Assembly: GCA_039810085.1 (NCBI GenBank)
Contig: JBDHWG010000002.1
Span: 1-64,000 of the forward strand
From: JBDHWG01 sp039810085
GTDB lineage: Bacteria > Chloroflexota > Anaerolineae > Epilineales > JAHCIE01
DNA: 64,000 nucleotides
Reading direction: 5' to 3'
Part shown: positions 53,420 through 62,429 of the stretch, piece after piece
Layout: every line of letters begins with the position of its first letter
Position numbering within the stretch: the stretch's first letter is position 1
Position numbers and translations under genes: made by a program
Notes under the pieces: model-generated
The model's database searches: none
What the model was told of the DNA's origin: nothing
Seen by the model: the letters and a program-made list of their open reading frames with translations, nothing else

Positions 53420-56173
53420 ATGCCCACCTATCGCCCTACCTATCGCCGCCTCCTCCCGCTCCTGGCCCTCCTGGCCTTCGCTCTCTGCCCACCCGCTACT
53501 CATGCAGCGGCTGCCGCCTTCAAAACCTTCCCCCCCTTCGGCGGCGACACTGTCCTCCCCGTCCCTGCCGACTTCGACGGCGACGGCCTCACCGACATCG
53601 CCACCTTCGACCCTGCCTCTGGCCTCTGGTCCTACCTCCCCTCCTCCTCTGCCTTCACCGGCGACCCCCGCATCGCCGCCAACGCCTTCACCTTCCCCGA
53701 CGCCCAGCCCATCCTCGGTGACTTCGATGGCGACCTCCGCGACGACCCCGCCCTCGTCTTCTTCAACGGCTCCCGCTGGGTCGCCGCCCTCCACACCTCC
53801 AGTGACGGCCTCACCCACTTCTACCCCTTCCCCGTCGGCGCCCCCACCTTCACCGCCTTCGTCGCCGATGTTGACGGCGATGGCCGCGCCGACCCCCTCG
53901 TCTACCGTCCCGCGACGGGCGCGATCTACGCTCTCCTCTCTAGCCACGGCTATCGTGGCGACGATGCCTTCTTCGCCACCTACACCGGCATCCCTTACGG
54001 CAAGCCCTTCGTCGTGGACTACGACCACGGCGTCGGGAGCAAAGACGATACGCAGGGGGCCTATCTCCGTGGCCGCGACTTCCTCGACGACCTGGCCGTC
54101 CTCGGTGAGAACGGCACGATCTATATCGTGACCTCGCACTACGGCATGTACAACAACATGGTGCGGCTGGACGGGCTGGCCCAGGGGGACGACACGCCGG
54201 TCGTAGGTGACTTCGACGGCGACGGGATCAAGGATGTGGCGGTGTATCGGTCAGGGAGTGGGGAGACCAGGGGGCAGTTTCGGGCGCTGCTGTCGAGCCG
54301 CGACTTCAGCCTGGAGGCGATGCTGACGTACACTCTTGGCGCCAGTGACGTGACAGCGAATGATGTGCCGGTGGTGGGGCGCTACGACCTGGACTATAAG
54401 ACGGACTTCGGGGTATACGGGCGGGGGACGGCGAAGGCGGGGCAGTGGCAGGTGGCGTTCAGCGAGGGGAGCCTGAACGCGCCGACGACGACGTACCCGT
54501 CGAGCCGCTACGGCATGGCGATGGCGAACTGGGATGACAGCCTCAAGACCTGCTATGCTGGCGGATTGGGCGTTGGGGATGTCAACGGCGACGGTGTCGC
54601 ACCGGGTGACGTTATCCCCTGCTCGCGGGACATGTACTACGAGGCGGACGGCGTCTCGGAGATGGCGCAGACGATGACCCGCGACGGTGTGACCTACCGT
54701 TTGAACCCCTACGCGATGGATGTGGCGTGGGGCAACTTCCTCGACCCGCGCGCTAACAACCTCCTGTTCATGTTCAAATACGTGGGGGCGACAGCGCCCA
54801 TGACCGACGCCCAGCGCGGCTCGTACCTGAGTTACCCGCACGATGTCCCAGGCGCCATCCAGGTGCAGTTCGACCCCGTCGCGTGCCGCCCGAACGCCGA
54901 CGATCACTGTCAGGACCCCGACGGCGGGCGGCGCCTCGTGCTCACCAACCACTCGGCCATCTGGAAGCGGGCCGAGCTGAAGCGCTGGCTCATCCAAAAT
55001 CGCCAGGGGCCGTCCCACGACCCGCGCCGTTGGTACACGTTTCTCGTCGGCTCGGAGATGGACTTTTACGCCCAGACTAGCCCGGACACCTACACCCGCA
55101 TCCTGCGCGACTACACGCGCTTTCTAATCGAGGTGCGAGATGAGATCAAGGCGCAGTACGGCATCACCGTCCACCCGACCATCGTCCTTAGCTCGGCCGC
55201 GGTCGGCTGCAACTTCAACGTGCAAGTCAACGCCCTCTGGTGCAACTACCGCCACGCCGACACGACCGACGAAGACACCTGGGCGCCAACGGCGGCGTAC
55301 TACACCGCCGTCCTGCAGCGGATGACGCGCCCGGTGGATATCGACTTTGATGGTGATGGGACGATGACCGGCGACTATGAGCACTGGAGCCAGGTGGACG
55401 CCGACCACTTCTCGGAGCTATTTACATCTTATTCCCTGGACCCCTTCATGAACCATCCCATCGATGGGGATGCCTTCCTCGGCCAGCCGGGCCACCCCGG
55501 CCTATCCGCCGTTCAGGCGTTCGGGTCTGCCTTCGCCGACGTGATTCGTCAGACGGCCGAACGCTTCTACAACCTGCCGGGCTGCTGGAATGCGTCGGCC
55601 GGTCAGTACGAGGCGTGCCGCCGCCCGACGGTGCTGCCCCAGCTCGGCGCCCACTACTATGGCTTCCCCGCCGAGAGCTGGTATGGCGCTTTCTGCCCCA
55701 CGACGCCGCCTGACCAGGTGTGTAGTGATATCGATACGCCGCCATACGACGACGTGCGCTACACAGTCCTCTACAATGTCGCCCGGCTGACGCAGGCCGC
55801 CCTCGCCGACCTTGACCGCAACCCCGGTCACGTCACAGCCTGGGCGTACTGGGATGGCGTCGATACCCCCTACGCCATCGACCCCACGTCCCACAAAGTC
55901 TGGGGCAGTCTGCACGCGGGCCTGGAGCCTCTGATCGACTGGGACCGTGTATGCGACGGTGGCGGCTGCCGCAAGGCCAATGTCCGCCTGACCCCGCTGG
56001 GCGAGGTCTACTTCGCGCTCGCCGCCGGCGACCCCAACTTCGCGCCCGGCCCGTTCACCTACGTCGGGAACAACGACCCTATCAGCGGCGCAATGACGAT
56101 TCAGCTCACCCGGCCAACGTCCTGGTGGCCGTCAGCAACCAGTGTCCGAAGCAGCAAGAAGCCCAGGGGGTGA
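53420..56173 (+). CDS. Large secreted FG-GAP/VCBS-repeat protein
   Basis: A 917-residue exported protein. Signal peptide RLLPLLALLAFALCPPATHA. Residues about 40-400 contain calcium-binding FG-GAP-type repeats with DFDGDG, DVDGDGRADP, DFDGDGIKDVAVYR and DVNGDG loops, typical of a beta-propeller. The C-terminal 500 residues are a domain I do not recognise, rich in Trp/Tyr/Asp with several Cys and a further DIDFDGDGTMTG. Base use changes abruptly: the first 700 nt are C-rich, then from about 54150 G-rich. The stop codon lies in the loop of the terminator, so the last residues (SSKKPRG) are repeat-encoded; a 3' frameshift is possible. No clear Shine-Dalgarno precedes the ATG. Confidence 0.85.
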   Translation: MPTYRPTYRRLLPLLALLAFALCPPATHAAAAAFKTFPPFGGDTVLPVPADFDGDGLTDIATFDPASGLWSYLPSSSAFTGDPRIAANAFTFPDAQPILGDFDGDLRDDPALVFFNGSRWVAALHTSSDGLTHFYPFPVGAPTFTAFVADVDGDGRADPLVYRPATGAIYALLSSHGYRGDDAFFATYTGIPYGKPFVVDYDHGVGSKDDTQGAYLRGRDFLDDLAVLGENGTIYIVTSHYGMYNNMVRLDGLAQGDDTPVVGDFDGDGIKDVAVYRSGSGETRGQFRALLSSRDFSLEAMLTYTLGASDVTANDVPVVGRYDLDYKTDFGVYGRGTAKAGQWQVAFSEGSLNAPTTTYPSSRYGMAMANWDDSLKTCYAGGLGVGDVNGDGVAPGDVIPCSRDMYYEADGVSEMAQTMTRDGVTYRLNPYAMDVAWGNFLDPRANNLLFMFKYVGATAPMTDAQRGSYLSYPHDVPGAIQVQFDPVACRPNADDHCQDPDGGRRLVLTNHSAIWKRAELKRWLIQNRQGPSHDPRRWYTFLVGSEMDFYAQTSPDTYTRILRDYTRFLIEVRDEIKAQYGITVHPTIVLSSAAVGCNFNVQVNALWCNYRHADTTDEDTWAPTAAYYTAVLQRMTRPVDIDFDGDGTMTGDYEHWSQVDADHFSELFTSYSLDPFMNHPIDGDAFLGQPGHPGLSAVQAFGSAFADVIRQTAERFYNLPGCWNASAGQYEACRRPTVLPQLGAHYYGFPAESWYGAFCPTTPPDQVCSDIDTPPYDDVRYTVLYNVARLTQAALADLDRNPGHVTAWAYWDGVDTPYAIDPTSHKVWGSLHAGLEPLIDWDRVCDGGGCRKANVRLTPLGEVYFALAAGDPNFAPGPFTYVGNNDPISGAMTIQLTRPTSWWPSATSVRSSKKPRG

Positions 56174-56185
56174 CCCTGGGCTTTT
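56159..56185 (+). terminator. Terminator overlapping the 3' end of the FG-GAP gene
   Basis: Stem aagcccaggg (56159-56168) and ccctgggctt (56174-56183), loop GGTGA, then TTC. The loop contains the gene's TGA stop codon. Confidence 0.8.
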
Positions 56186-56203
56186 CCCTCCCACTCGCTG
56201 ACG

Positions 56204-56467
56204 CTAGAGTACGCGCCGCCTCGTCCCGCTGATTAATCGAAGGACGAACAGTAGAACTACTGCGCCGACGAAAGCTACGAGGATTTGCCCTGGCAGACCG
56301 GCCCACGGCGAGGCGAGGTGCAGCGCCGAGAACAGCCAGCCGCCGACGAATGCGCCGACGATGCCGACGATGATGTCACCGATGATCCCGTAGCCAACGC
56401 CCCCCATCACCAGACTTGCGAGGAAGCCGGCGATCAGGCCGACAATGAGCCATGTTAAAATATCCAT
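56204..56467 (-). CDS. GlsB/YeaQ/YmgE-family membrane protein
   Basis: An 87-residue protein with three hydrophobic segments and glycine-rich motifs (LIVGLIAGFLASLVMGG, GDIIVGIVGAFVGGWLF) typical of the transglycosylase-associated family, which is linked to stress responses. ATG 56467 has GAGGAG upstream. Confidence 0.92.
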   Translation of the reverse strand: MDILTWLIVGLIAGFLASLVMGGVGYGIIGDIIVGIVGAFVGGWLFSALHLASPWAGLPGQILVAFVGAVVLLFVLRLISGTRRRVL

Positions 56468-56599
56468 CGCAAAATCTCCTCTTCATCACTAGCCAAAGTG
56501 GAAATCCGTCAGTCTACCTCCCTAAAAGCAACTTGCATGCCAGATGTAGCGCGGGCTTGCCTAGAATTGTACACAGCGGACTTTAGAAGGAGCCAACCC

Positions 56600-57997
56600 A
56601 TGCTGCACGCGAAAGACACTGTTCGTGACGAACTACTGGACGAGGTCTTTGCCTCCAACGACATCTCGGTCGCCCTACCCAAGTACAAGATGCCTGAACG
56701 AGAACACGAGGCCCGCCACGCCTACCAGCTCGTCGTGGACGAGCTGATGCTCGACGGTAACTCGCGCCAGAACCTGGCGACGTTCTGCCAGACATGGCTC
56801 GAGCCCGAGGTGCACAAGATCATGGACTTGACCCTCGACAAGAACATGATTGACAAGGACGAGTACCCCTAGACGGCCGAGCTAGAGGAGCGCTGCGTCC
56901 ACATGCTGGCCGACCTGTGGAACTCGCCGGATGCCGCCAATACACTTGGGACCTCAACAACGGGATCGAGCGAGGCTGCGATGCTGGGCGGCATGGCGCT
57001 CTTGTGGAAGTGGCGCGCGCGTCAACGTGCCGCAGGCAAGCCGACGGACAGGCCCAATCTCGTGACCGGCCCGGTGCAGATATGCTGGCACAAGTTCACC
57101 CGCTACTGGGACGTGGAACACCGCGAGATTCCAATGGAGGGCGACCGCCTCATCATGAACGCCGAGGAAGTGCTCAAGCGCGTCGATGAGAACACCATCG
57201 GCGTCGCGCCGACGCTCGGTGTAACCTTCACCGGCCAGTATGAGCCGGTCAAGGCGGTCAGCGACGCCCTGGACAGGTTGCAGGCGGACACCGGCCTTGA
57301 CATCCCCATCCACGTTGACGGCGCTAGCGGCGGCTTCCTGGCTCCCTTCACCTGCCCCGATCTCGTCTGGGACTTTCGGCTGCCCCGCGTCAAGTCCATC
57401 AATACATCCGGCCACAAGTTCGGCCTGGCGCCGCTCGGTGTCGGCTGGGTCGTCTGGCGGGACAAAGCAGACTTGCCCGAGGAGCTCATCTTCAACGTCA
57501 ACTACCTGGGCGGCAACATGCCCACCTTCGCGCTGAACTTCTCTCGGCCCGGTGGGCAGATCGTCGCCCAATATTACACGTTCCTGCGGCTCGGCAGGGA
57601 AGGCTATCGCAAAATTCATCGCGCGTGCCACGCCACGGCGATGTACCTCGCCGACGAGATTGGCAAGCTCGGGCCGTTCGAAATCCTGTTCAATGGCGAC
57701 CCGCGCCACGGCATCCCGGCCCTGGCCTGGAAGCTGAAGGAAGGCGTGGACCACGGCTTCACGCTGTACGACCTGGCCGACCGGCTGCGCACGCGGGGCT
57801 GGCTCGTCCCCGCCTACGCCATGCCCGCCAACCGCCAGGACATGGTCGTGCAGCGCATCCTGGTGCGCCACGGCTTCAGCCGCGACCTCGCTTGCCTGCT
57901 CATGGATGACTACCGCGCCGCCGTCGCTCACTTCGACAGGCATCCCGTCGCTGTGCCGCTCAGCGAGCAAGAGGGCGGCGGCTTCAAGCACAGCTAA
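56600..57997 (+). pseudogene. gadB: Glutamate decarboxylase gene interrupted by an in-frame amber codon
   Basis: A PLP-dependent decarboxylase (glutamate to GABA, acid resistance) read in one frame except for TAG at 56870-56872. Before the stop: ALPKYKMPE and LDKNMIDKDEYP; after it: TAELEERCVHMLADLWNSP, GTSTTGSSEAAMLGG, the PLP-lysine motif SGHKFGL and the C-terminus. The family sequence is DEYPQTAELE, so TAG stands where CAG (Gln) is expected: a single C-to-T change. The total of 465 codons is the normal GAD length. ATG 56600 has AAGGAG. The codons after the stop look undamaged, so the mutation is recent, or a sequencing error, or suppressed. As written, only a 90-residue fragment, or a product from ATG 56903, would be made. 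Confidence 0.85.
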
Positions 57998-58006
57998 CCG
58001 AATAAG

Positions 58007-58855
58007 TTATGTCACAACCGTCGGGTAGAGGCGACCCGCGATAATGACGAGCGCAGTGACGGCGACGGCCAGGACGGCAAAATCCATCGGCAGGCCGAAG
58101 GCGCTTGGCCAGCCGACGAGCATTAGGCTGCGTAGCGCGTCCACCTCGTAGGTCAGCGGATTGACGAGCGCCAGCGCCTGGAGCCAGCTCGGCATCACGG
58201 CGATGGGGTAGATAGCGTTGCTGGCGAAGAACAGCGGCATGGTGAGCACCTGGCCGATGCCCATGAAGCGCTCGCGCGTCTTGACGATGCAGGCGATGAT
58301 GAGGGAGAACGTGGCGAACAGTCCTGCCCCCAGCAGTACCACGAAGACCACGCCCAGGATTGCCAACGGGTTCCAGTTGAGCTGGACGTGCAGTAGCATG
58401 GCGAGGATGTAAATGATACACGCCTGCGACAGGCCGCGCACGCCGGCCGAGAGTCCCTTGCCGGACACGATGGCGGTGCGCGGCGTCGGGCTGGCGAGGA
58501 ACTTTTGCAGGATGCCCAGGTCGCGCTCCCAGATGACGGCAATGCCGTAGAAGATCGACACGAAGAGCACGCTCTGCGCCAGAATGCCGGGCGCCATGAA
58601 GTCGATGTAGCTGTAGTTCCCCGTCGGGATGAGCCGGATCTGGTTCAGCACCTGGCCGAACACGAGCAGCCACAGCGCCGGCTGAATAGCGCGCGTGATA
58701 AGCTCCGTCGGGTCGTGGCGCAGCTTCCGCGCCTCCAGCTCGGCAATCGTGTAGGTCTTGCGAAGATACCCCGCCAGCGCGTTCGGCCAATGCGTGGCGG
58801 GCAGCGCCGGGCTAACCCAGGCGGCGCGCTGTACGTCGGGTTCTTGAAGTCTCAC
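58007..58855 (-). CDS. ABC-2 type exporter permease (DrrB-like)
   Basis: A 282-residue permease with six helices and the ABC-2 pattern (FMAPGILAQSVLFVSIFYGIA, ERDLGILQKFLASPTPR). The start is a GTG at 58855 behind AGGAGGG; it lies within the 3' end of the ATPase gene, a 44-nt overlap. The frame is open to 58900 but lacks another site. With the ATPase it forms an exporter for a drug or lipid-like compound. Confidence 0.92.
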   Translation of the reverse strand: MRLQEPDVQRAAWVSPALPATHWPNALAGYLRKTYTIAELEARKLRHDPTELITRAIQPALWLLVFGQVLNQIRLIPTGNYSYIDFMAPGILAQSVLFVSIFYGIAVIWERDLGILQKFLASPTPRTAIVSGKGLSAGVRGLSQACIIYILAMLLHVQLNWNPLAILGVVFVVLLGAGLFATFSLIIACIVKTRERFMGIGQVLTMPLFFASNAIYPIAVMPSWLQALALVNPLTYEVDALRSLMLVGWPSAFGLPMDFAVLAVAVTALVIIAGRLYPTVVT

Positions 58856-59609
58856 GGTAACTCCCTCCTGATTCAATCGTATCCCCAGTGTAGGCGGCAA
58901 ATACGTCGTCTAGCGTCGTCTCCGGTCCACCGACCGACGCCTTCAGCTCCGATGGCGTCCCTAACGCCACCAGCTTGCCGTGGTGCATGATGGCAATGCG
59001 GTGGCACAGGCTATCCGCCTCTTCCATGTAGTGCGTCGTCAACAAAATTGTCGTGTGGTACGTCTCGCGGACATCCTTGATGTGGCCCCAGACGGCCTGG
59101 CGCGCGATGGGGTCGAGGCCGACCGTCGGCTCGTCCAGGAACAGCATGGCCGGCCGATGCAGCAGGGACTGGGCAATCTCCAGACGGCGGATCATCCCGC
59201 CGGAGTACGTGCGCACCAGGCGGTTCGCCGCGTCGGTCAGCCCCATGAACGCGAGCGCGTCGCGCACGCGCCGCTCCTGCTCCTTCCCCGGAATGTCATA
59301 CAGCTTGGCAAACACCAGCAGGTTCTCGTAGCCGGACAGCGTGCCGTCGGCCGATAGCATCTGCGGCACGTAGCCGATGATGTGGCGCACCTTCATCGAC
59401 TCGCGCACAACGTCATAGCCGCCGACCGCAGCGCGCCCTGACGTGGGTGGCAGCAGGGTCGTCAACATCTTGATGACCGTCGACTTGCCAGCGCCGTTCG
59501 GGCCGACCAGGCCGAACACTTCGCCCGGCTCGACCGAGAGCGTCAGCCCATCGACGGCGGTCAGATCGCCGAAACGACGGGTCAGGTTCTCTGTTTCCAA
59601 AATAGGCAT
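58812..59609 (-). CDS. ABC-2 type exporter ATPase (DrrA-like)
   Basis: A 265-residue ATP-binding subunit. Walker A GPNGAGKSTVIKML, signature YSGGMIRRLEIAQSL, Walker B LFLDEPTVGLDP and switch TTHYMEEADSL are all intact. The short C-terminal extension (DDVFAAYTGDTIES) is the DrrA-type regulatory tail. It comes 12 nt after the MarR gene. Confidence 0.95.
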   Translation of the reverse strand: MPILETENLTRRFGDLTAVDGLTLSVEPGEVFGLVGPNGAGKSTVIKMLTTLLPPTSGRAAVGGYDVVRESMKVRHIIGYVPQMLSADGTLSGYENLLVFAKLYDIPGKEQERRVRDALAFMGLTDAANRLVRTYSGGMIRRLEIAQSLLHRPAMLFLDEPTVGLDPIARQAVWGHIKDVRETYHTTILLTTHYMEEADSLCHRIAIMHHGKLVALGTPSELKASVGGPETTLDDVFAAYTGDTIESGGSYRETSRTRRTARRLG

Positions 59610-59621
59610 TGTCTCTTCTCG

Positions 59622-60071
59622 CTATGCTCGCTGAACGTTCTTCGCAAACACCTCGCGGAGCAGGCGCATCGCCTGCATCACAAGCTCTTGCTCCGCTGGC
59701 GGCAGAGCGCCCACCAACTCAGCCAGGTCTTGCCGTGTCGCCTGCCGCGCAACCGCCAGCACCGCCTCGCCCTCGGTCGTAATGCGCAGCGTGAGGTATC
59801 GACGGTCGGCGGCGGACGCCTCGCGCACGAGCAGCGCCCGCGTGACCAGCCCATCCACCAGCCGCGACACCGACGAGAGCGTCAGGCCGAGGTGCTCAGC
59901 GACATCCGACAGGGACGCGCCGGTGTGGCGGTCTACGTACGCCAGCGTGCGGAACTGCGGCACGCTCAGGTCGTGGGCGCTGTGGGCGCGCATGCTCTGG
60001 CGGATGGTCCGCATGACGAGCGGCGTCACCTCGAAAACTTCGTTGGCGCAATTGTCCGCTAATCCAGGCAT
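59622..60071 (-). CDS. MarR-family transcriptional regulator
   Basis: A 149-residue winged-helix regulator. The DNA-binding part is ASLSDVAEHLGLTLSSVSRL followed by wing residues RREASAADRR-type (LVREASAADRRYLTLRIT). It is the first gene of the MarR-ATPase-permease operon and very likely represses it, responding to an exported compound. ATG 60071 has AAAGGTGAAG; the frame upstream to 60221 has no site. Confidence 0.92.
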   Translation of the reverse strand: MPGLADNCANEVFEVTPLVMRTIRQSMRAHSAHDLSVPQFRTLAYVDRHTGASLSDVAEHLGLTLSSVSRLVDGLVTRALLVREASAADRRYLTLRITTEGEAVLAVARQATRQDLAELVGALPPAEQELVMQAMRLLREVFAKNVQRA

Positions 60072-60102
60072 TACTTCACCTTTCGAATAGTTGCATATAT
60101 CA

Positions 60103-60131
60103 AGTATATCTCGTCGCTCCCAAAAATGCAA
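60103..60131 (-). promoter_or_regulatory. Promoter and probable MarR operator of the exporter operon
   Basis: On the minus strand: TTGCAT (60131-60126), 17-nt spacer, TATACT (60108-60103). The -10 lies in an AT-rich near-palindrome, gatatacttgatatatgc, which is a plausible MarR binding site covering the transcript start. Confidence 0.65.
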
Positions 60132-60220
60132 TAGCACAGCGCCCGAATCAGAAAAGGCATCGGCGAGGAAAATCTCCTCGCCGATGCGCACATGAACACA
60201 ATATGTCGTTAGGATCACCA

Positions 60221-60658
60221 CTATGTAGCTTCCGGCGGCATGATTTCCAGAGTCAGGGCGTAGTCGGTGTAGCCGAGGTCACGCCAGAACGCGACGGCCG
60301 CCGCGTTGTTGACCAGTACCGACACCGTCCACCGCTTGTCGCGCGCCCAGACTCGCTCAAATAACACGGCCATCGCCTGGCGGCCAATGCCCTGTCGTCG
60401 GCGCTCCCGAACGACAAAGAATTGCCGCAGATAGACTTCGGCGTCTGTCTCCCTAAACAGGGCGTAGGCCACGACTGCGTCGTCCTCCTCAAAGATCACA
60501 GCCTGATATTCGCTTGACCCCAGCCAGCCGCGCATCCGCTCCTCTAGCTGGGCGACGGTCATCGGGTTGCGGTGGCCTTCGTCCTGGATGAGATGGCAAT
60601 TCAGGTCGGCGAGCCTAGCGGCATCCGCTGGCGTCGCCATGCGGTACTCGACGCTCAC
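60221..60658 (-). CDS. GNAT-family N-acetyltransferase
   Basis: A 145-residue acetyltransferase. The acetyl-CoA loop is RRRQGIGRQAM after the strand VYLRQFFVV; NNAAAVAFWRDLGYTDY is the C-terminal signature. ATG 60658 overlaps the stop of the PPOX-like gene. Last gene of the ECF41 operon; substrate unknown. Confidence 0.9.
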   Translation of the reverse strand: MSVEYRMATPADAARLADLNCHLIQDEGHRNPMTVAQLEERMRGWLGSSEYQAVIFEEDDAVVAYALFRETDAEVYLRQFFVVRERRRQGIGRQAMAVLFERVWARDKRWTVSVLVNNAAAVAFWRDLGYTDYALTLEIMPPEAT

Positions 60659-61101
60659 CCTGCGTCAGCTTTCCAGTGCTGGCGCACCGGCTGCCCATCC
60701 TTGTAGACGGTGGAGGCGGCGCTCTCAACGTCCATCTCGAACAGGACGTAGTGGTCAGCCGGCGTGTAGCTGGCAAGCTCAGCGGCGAGCCTGCGCGTCC
60801 CCGGGTCATCTCGGAACGTGGCGCGGCCCGCCATGAAGAACTCGCCACTGTCACCACTAGAGTCGCTCACAGCTGAGTGCAGGGCGTAGCGGCCATCGCG
60901 ACGTAGGTCATGGCCCTTGGGTGACGTCGGCTCCATGAACAGGAACAGCCGCCCCTGGCCGACGATGGGCGTGACGGGATGCACACGGGGCGAGCCGTCC
61001 TTGCGAAGCGTGGCGAGGTAGGCGACGCCAAAGCGTTGGAAGCGCTCGGCGCCAAACGCGGCCAAATCGGGCTGTGCAGTCTCAAGGTCTTTCCAGCTCA
61101 T
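60655..61101 (-). CDS. Pyridoxamine 5'-phosphate oxidase-like split-barrel protein
   Basis: A 148-residue FMN or F420/heme-binding split-barrel protein: VAYLATLRKDGSPRVHPVTP, then GRLFLFMEPTSPKGHDLRRDGRY. The pattern is common in actinobacterial and Chloroflexota proteins that reduce or bind redox cofactors; the reaction is unknown. It lies 19 nt after the sigma factor and is coupled to the GNAT gene. Confidence 0.88.
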   Translation of the reverse strand: MSWKDLETAQPDLAAFGAERFQRFGVAYLATLRKDGSPRVHPVTPIVGQGRLFLFMEPTSPKGHDLRRDGRYALHSAVSDSSGDSGEFFMAGRATFRDDPGTRRLAAELASYTPADHYVLFEMDVESAASTVYKDGQPVRQHWKADAG

Positions 61102-61120
61102 GGATCAAATCTCCCTTTTG

Positions 61121-61996
61121 TCACTCGGCCAGGATGGTCACATCAAGCTGGCTCAGGCGCGCTGGCTCAGCGAGCAAATCGATTCTGACGATCTTGCCAT
61201 CCATAATCGTGAAACTGAATACAACACGCGGCTGCCCGCCCGGCGCCCAGACGGCTGCCGCTTCCCCATCCACAAGCGCCGGCTTCGCAACCCTGGCGCG
61301 CCCGACGAAGGTCACGGCGACGGATGTTGCACCCCGTACCTCTCTGTCTGCGCCCGCCTGCACGGCTGTCTCGTCAGCGTAGAGGACGACATCGGGGTCG
61401 AGCAGGGCAAGAAGCGCGTCGAAATCCCCGTCGCGCGACGCCGCCAGGAAGGCATCGACAATCGCGCGACGCCGGATGAGATCGACGTTACGACCCTCAG
61501 ATGCTCCCCGCACCCGACTGCGGGCGCGGCTGGCAAGCTTCCGCGCGGCGGTTGGTGAGCGTCCGACGAGAGGGGCAATCTCCTCAAACGGCATGGCGAA
61601 GACATCGTGCAGCACGAACGCCAGGCGCTCGGCAGGAGTCAGCGTATCGAGCATCACAAGCAGCGCCAGCCCGACCGAGTCGGCCACCTCAGCTTCGTGT
61701 TCTGGGTCGCCCCGGTCTGCGTGGGTCGCCCTCGATTCGGGTACGCCCGCGTCCAGCGCCTCCTCGCGCTTCGACGTGCGCAAGCGCAGCATGTCCAGGC
61801 ACACCCGCGCGACAACCGTCGTCAGCCAGCCGCGCAAGTTCTGCACGTCGCTTGTGTCCGAGCGGCTGAGGCGAAGCCAGGCTTCCTGAACAGCGTCATC
61901 GGCCTCGCTCGATGAGCCGAGCATCCGGTAGGCTACGGCCCACAGGTGGGCGCGGTTCGCCTCGAAACCCTCCGCCAGCAAATCTTGTTCGGTCAT
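61121..61996 (-). CDS. ECF41-type sigma factor with fused SnoaL-like domain
   Basis: A 291-residue sigma factor. Sigma region 2 is at about 10-75 (LWAVAYRMLGSSSEADDAVQEAWLR, RGWLTTVVARVCLDMLR), region 4 at about 115-170 (LTPAERLAFVLHDVFAMPFE, GRSPTAARKLASRARSRVR), then a 120-residue SnoaL-like domain (IVDAFLAASRDGDFDALLALLDPDVV) that in this group acts as a built-in regulator. The linker LPEP motif of the family is degenerate (VPESR). ATG 61996 has a weak site. Operon: sigma-PPOX-GNAT. A matching ECF41 promoter lies just upstream. Confidence 0.93.
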   Translation of the reverse strand: MTEQDLLAEGFEANRAHLWAVAYRMLGSSSEADDAVQEAWLRLSRSDTSDVQNLRGWLTTVVARVCLDMLRLRTSKREEALDAGVPESRATHADRGDPEHEAEVADSVGLALLVMLDTLTPAERLAFVLHDVFAMPFEEIAPLVGRSPTAARKLASRARSRVRGASEGRNVDLIRRRAIVDAFLAASRDGDFDALLALLDPDVVLYADETAVQAGADREVRGATSVAVTFVGRARVAKPALVDGEAAAVWAPGGQPRVVFSFTIMDGKIVRIDLLAEPARLSQLDVTILAE

Positions 61997-62032
61997 CGGT
62001 CACATTTCTCCGTTGCAGTTCGTCATGTTATT

Positions 62033-62059
62033 GACGTACCACACGCACTGAATGTGACA
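62033..62059 (-). promoter_or_regulatory. ECF41-type promoter (probable autoregulation)
   Basis: On the minus strand: TGTCACA (62059-62053), 16-nt spacer, CGTC (62036-62033). This matches the known ECF41 promoter signature, TGTCACA at -35 and CGTC at -10. The transcript would start about 30 nt before the sigma ATG. Confidence 0.78.
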
Positions 62060-62081
62060 CAACAACGGCAAGGAGCTTTTC

Positions 62082-62429
62082 ATGACGTCAGGTATGCGAA
62101 CCATCATCTACCCGGTTAAGGACCTCGGCCGCGCCAAGACACTGTACAGCCAACTTCTGGGTGTCGCGCCCATCATGGACGAGGCTTACTACGTCGGCTT
62201 CAAGGTGGGCGATCAGGATATCGGTCTCGACCCCCACGGCCACCGCCAGGGCATGACCGGGCCGATCAGTTATTGGCACGTCGATGACATCCAGCAAACG
62301 CTCCAGCAACTGCTCGACACTGGCGCAGAGCCGCAGCAAGGCATCCGGGATGTTGGCGGCGGCAAACTGGTCGCAACGGTCAAGGACGCCGACGGCAACA
62401 TCATCGGCCTCATCCAGTCGCCGTGGTAG
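62082..62429 (+). CDS. VOC/glyoxalase-family small protein
   Basis: A 115-residue single-module VOC protein (IIYPVKDLGRAKTLYSQLLGV, then GNIIGLIQSP). It lacks the classical second metal-binding glutamate in the last strand (IGLIQ), so a binding rather than catalytic role is possible. ATG 62082 has AAGGAG. It is divergent from the ECF41 sigma gene across 85 nt, and its 3' end overlaps the next, convergent gene by 20 nt. Confidence 0.88.
   Translation: MTSGMRTIIYPVKDLGRAKTLYSQLLGVAPIMDEAYYVGFKVGDQDIGLDPHGHRQGMTGPISYWHVDDIQQTLQQLLDTGAEPQQGIRDVGGGKLVATVKDADGNIIGLIQSPW

Noticed and set aside
53396..54139. Minus-strand open frame of 247 codons and a second plus-strand frame (53406-54131)
   Set aside because: Both come from the extreme C-richness of the 5' part of the FG-GAP gene; they are low-complexity (Gly/Glu/Val or Ser/Pro/Thr) and have no ribosome-binding site.
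56870..56872. Pyrrolysine insertion at the amber codon of the glutamate decarboxylase gene
   Set aside because: The aligned residue is an ordinary glutamine one base change away, and the protein is not a methylamine-type enzyme; a nonsense mutation is simpler.
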